A DNA stretch of 6,258 bases. Origin: Caldilineaceae bacterium. GTDB taxonomy: Bacteria > Chloroflexota > Anaerolineae > Caldilineales > Caldilineaceae. Within the stretch, counting starts at the first letter, position 1. The number at the start of each line of letters is the position of its first letter. The translations under genes were made by a program, and so were the position numbers. Positions 5,501 through 6,258 of this stretch are shown here, piece after piece. The notes beneath the pieces were generated by a model, which had not been told where the DNA came from, ran no database searches, and saw nothing but the letters and a program-made list of their open reading frames with translations. Where the stretch lies: positions 1-6,258 of the forward strand of contig WGCB01000593.1 in NCBI GenBank assembly GCA_015494005.1. The letters are read 5' to 3'.

Positions 5501-6258
5501 TCAATGCACTCTCTCGGAGATGAGAAGGGAAGCTCGCCAGCCCAGCCGATCCACATTCTGGACCGCGTGCTCCCACAGTCGGAAATATCGGTTGCGCCGT
5601 AGCCAGGCCACGGTCTCCCCGGTGAAAGACTCCCCAGTGAAGGGTTCCCCGGGCTGGGCCGGGGCCAGGCGCATGAGCTGGTTGGCCACCACGCCCATCC
5701 AGGTGGCCACGAAGAGGGGCGTCAACGCCTGCGGGGAGAGCCGGATGGCCTCCGCGTAGCGCCCCAGGTAGGGCAGGGTCCAGGCATCCGGGCCGAAGAA
5801 GGCCTGCTGGAAGGCCCGCACGTGGCCGCCTCGCCGGTTGGCCCGGGCCTGGGCAAAGGCCGCGTAGGCCAGGAAGAAATAGAGGTCACAGGCCGGGAGC
5901 CCTCGGGGCTCGGCCAGCTCCCAGTCCAGCACGCCCAGGCGCCCGCCTGCCTGCAGGACCAGGTTGGGGTGGCTCAGGTCTCCGTGCTGGAAGACCAGGG
6001 GCAGGGACAGCCTGGCCAAGGGCGCCAGCAGCTCCCGGGTCCGGTCCAGCAGGGCCCGCTCCTGGGAGGCCTGGGCGAAGACTGCCTCCAGGAAGTCCAG
6101 GGGCCGCTCCACCAGCCGAGCGAACCAATCGTCCTGCCCACCCTGCTCCTCCTCGGGGACCGGGCGCCGGTGCAGCTCCGTGATCCAGTCCGCCACCAGC
6201 TGGCGGTAGCGGGGCCCTTCTCGGCGCATGCGCTCTGGGCTGAGCAGGGGGCCGACCA
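5501..6258 (-). CDS. APH/choline-kinase-family phosphotransferase (C-terminal 251 residues; N-terminus beyond window)
   Basis: This is the C-terminal lobe of a protein-kinase-like small-molecule phosphotransferase (aminoglycoside phosphotransferase/choline kinase superfamily). The catalytic Brenner motif HGDLSHPN lies at 5986-5963, with the catalytic Asp and the metal-binding Asn. It is followed after 8 residues by GVLDWELAEP, whose Asp is the expected Mg ligand (DFG-equivalent). A helical C-terminal region follows (PACDLYFFLAYAAFAQ and beyond). The reading frame stays open to the right edge, nine codons past the first internal ATG at 6229, so the N-lobe and true start are outside. Family members phosphorylate hydroxyls of antibiotics, choline, sugars or amino alcohols. 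In this context a sugar or cell-surface precursor is a better guess than an antibiotic, but the substrate is not determinable. Near the C-terminus a short duplication encodes FTGESFTGE. Confidence 0.82.
   Translation of the reverse strand, partial: VGPLLSPERMRREGPRYRQLVADWITELHRRPVPEEEQGGQDDWFARLVERPLDFLEAVFAQASQERALLDRTRELLAPLARLSLPLVFQHGDLSHPNLVLQAGGRLGVLDWELAEPRGLPACDLYFFLAYAAFAQARANRRGGHVRAFQQAFFGPDAWTLPYLGRYAEAIRLSPQALTPLFVATWMGVVANQLMRLAPAQPGEPFTGESFTGETVAWLRRNRYFRLWEHAVQNVDRLGWRASLLISERVH
5615..5659 (-). repeat. Short 15-base tandem repeat within the phosphotransferase gene
   Basis: Three imperfect 15-base units begin with CTCCCC or TTCCCC on the plus strand (at 5615, 5630 and 5645). 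The first two are the most alike, with four differences; the third is more degenerate. In the protein they give FTGESFTGE preceded by PGEP. The unit length keeps the frame, consistent with replication slippage in a surface loop. Confidence 0.55.

Noticed and set aside
4759..5556. N-terminal extension of the deacetylase frame upstream of 4758 (a 604-residue reading)
   Set aside because: The added part is out of frame with and fully covered by the P-loop kinase gene, is low-complexity Pro/Gly/Arg sequence, and the GTG at 4758 has its own well-placed AAGGAG.
5501..6258. Antibiotic resistance function for the APH-type protein
   Set aside because: The Brenner motif is shared across the whole superfamily, the N-lobe is missing from the window, and the neighbours point to glycan or small-molecule biosynthesis rather than resistance.

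Overview
This 6.26-kb window is GC-rich, densely coding DNA. Every supported gene lies on the minus strand, so transcription runs from the right end of the window to the left. Seven genes form one apparent operon with gaps of 2 to 77 bases and one 4-base stop/start overlap. Most genes have a clear Shine-Dalgarno sequence (AAGGAG, GGAGG or similar). No RNA gene, insertion sequence, CRISPR array or convincing terminator is visible. The host is a high-GC bacterium. The protein style and gene mix would fit Chloroflexota or a similar phylum, but nothing here fixes the taxonomy.

In transcription order, the right half (about 3740-6258) holds: (1) the C-terminal part of an aminoglycoside/choline-kinase-type phosphotransferase, cut by the window end; (2) a thymidylate-kinase-like P-loop kinase; (3) a NodB-type polysaccharide deacetylase. 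Each of the last two starts 2 bases after the preceding stop. This trio resembles accessory genes of cell-surface polysaccharide clusters.

The left half (1-3671) holds: (4) a D-2-hydroxyacid dehydrogenase; (5) a phosphoenolpyruvate phosphomutase with the full diagnostic EDK-x5-NS motif; (6) a complete ATP-grasp ligase; (7) a tandem paralogue of that ligase, cut by the left end of the window. Gene 7 opens with GTG overlapping the stop of gene 6.

The main point is the phosphomutase. PEP mutase makes phosphonopyruvate, the entry step to nearly all known natural phosphonates, so this is probably part of a phosphonate biosynthesis locus. The step is thermodynamically uphill and needs a pulling reaction. 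The usual one, phosphonopyruvate decarboxylase, is not in the window, whereas a 2-hydroxyacid dehydrogenase sits directly upstream. A reasonable inference is reduction of phosphonopyruvate to phosphonolactate, followed by one or two ATP-grasp condensations through a carboxylate. The neighbouring deacetylase and kinases suggest a phosphonate attached to a glycan or glycolipid, although a phosphonopeptide remains possible. The end product cannot be read from this window.
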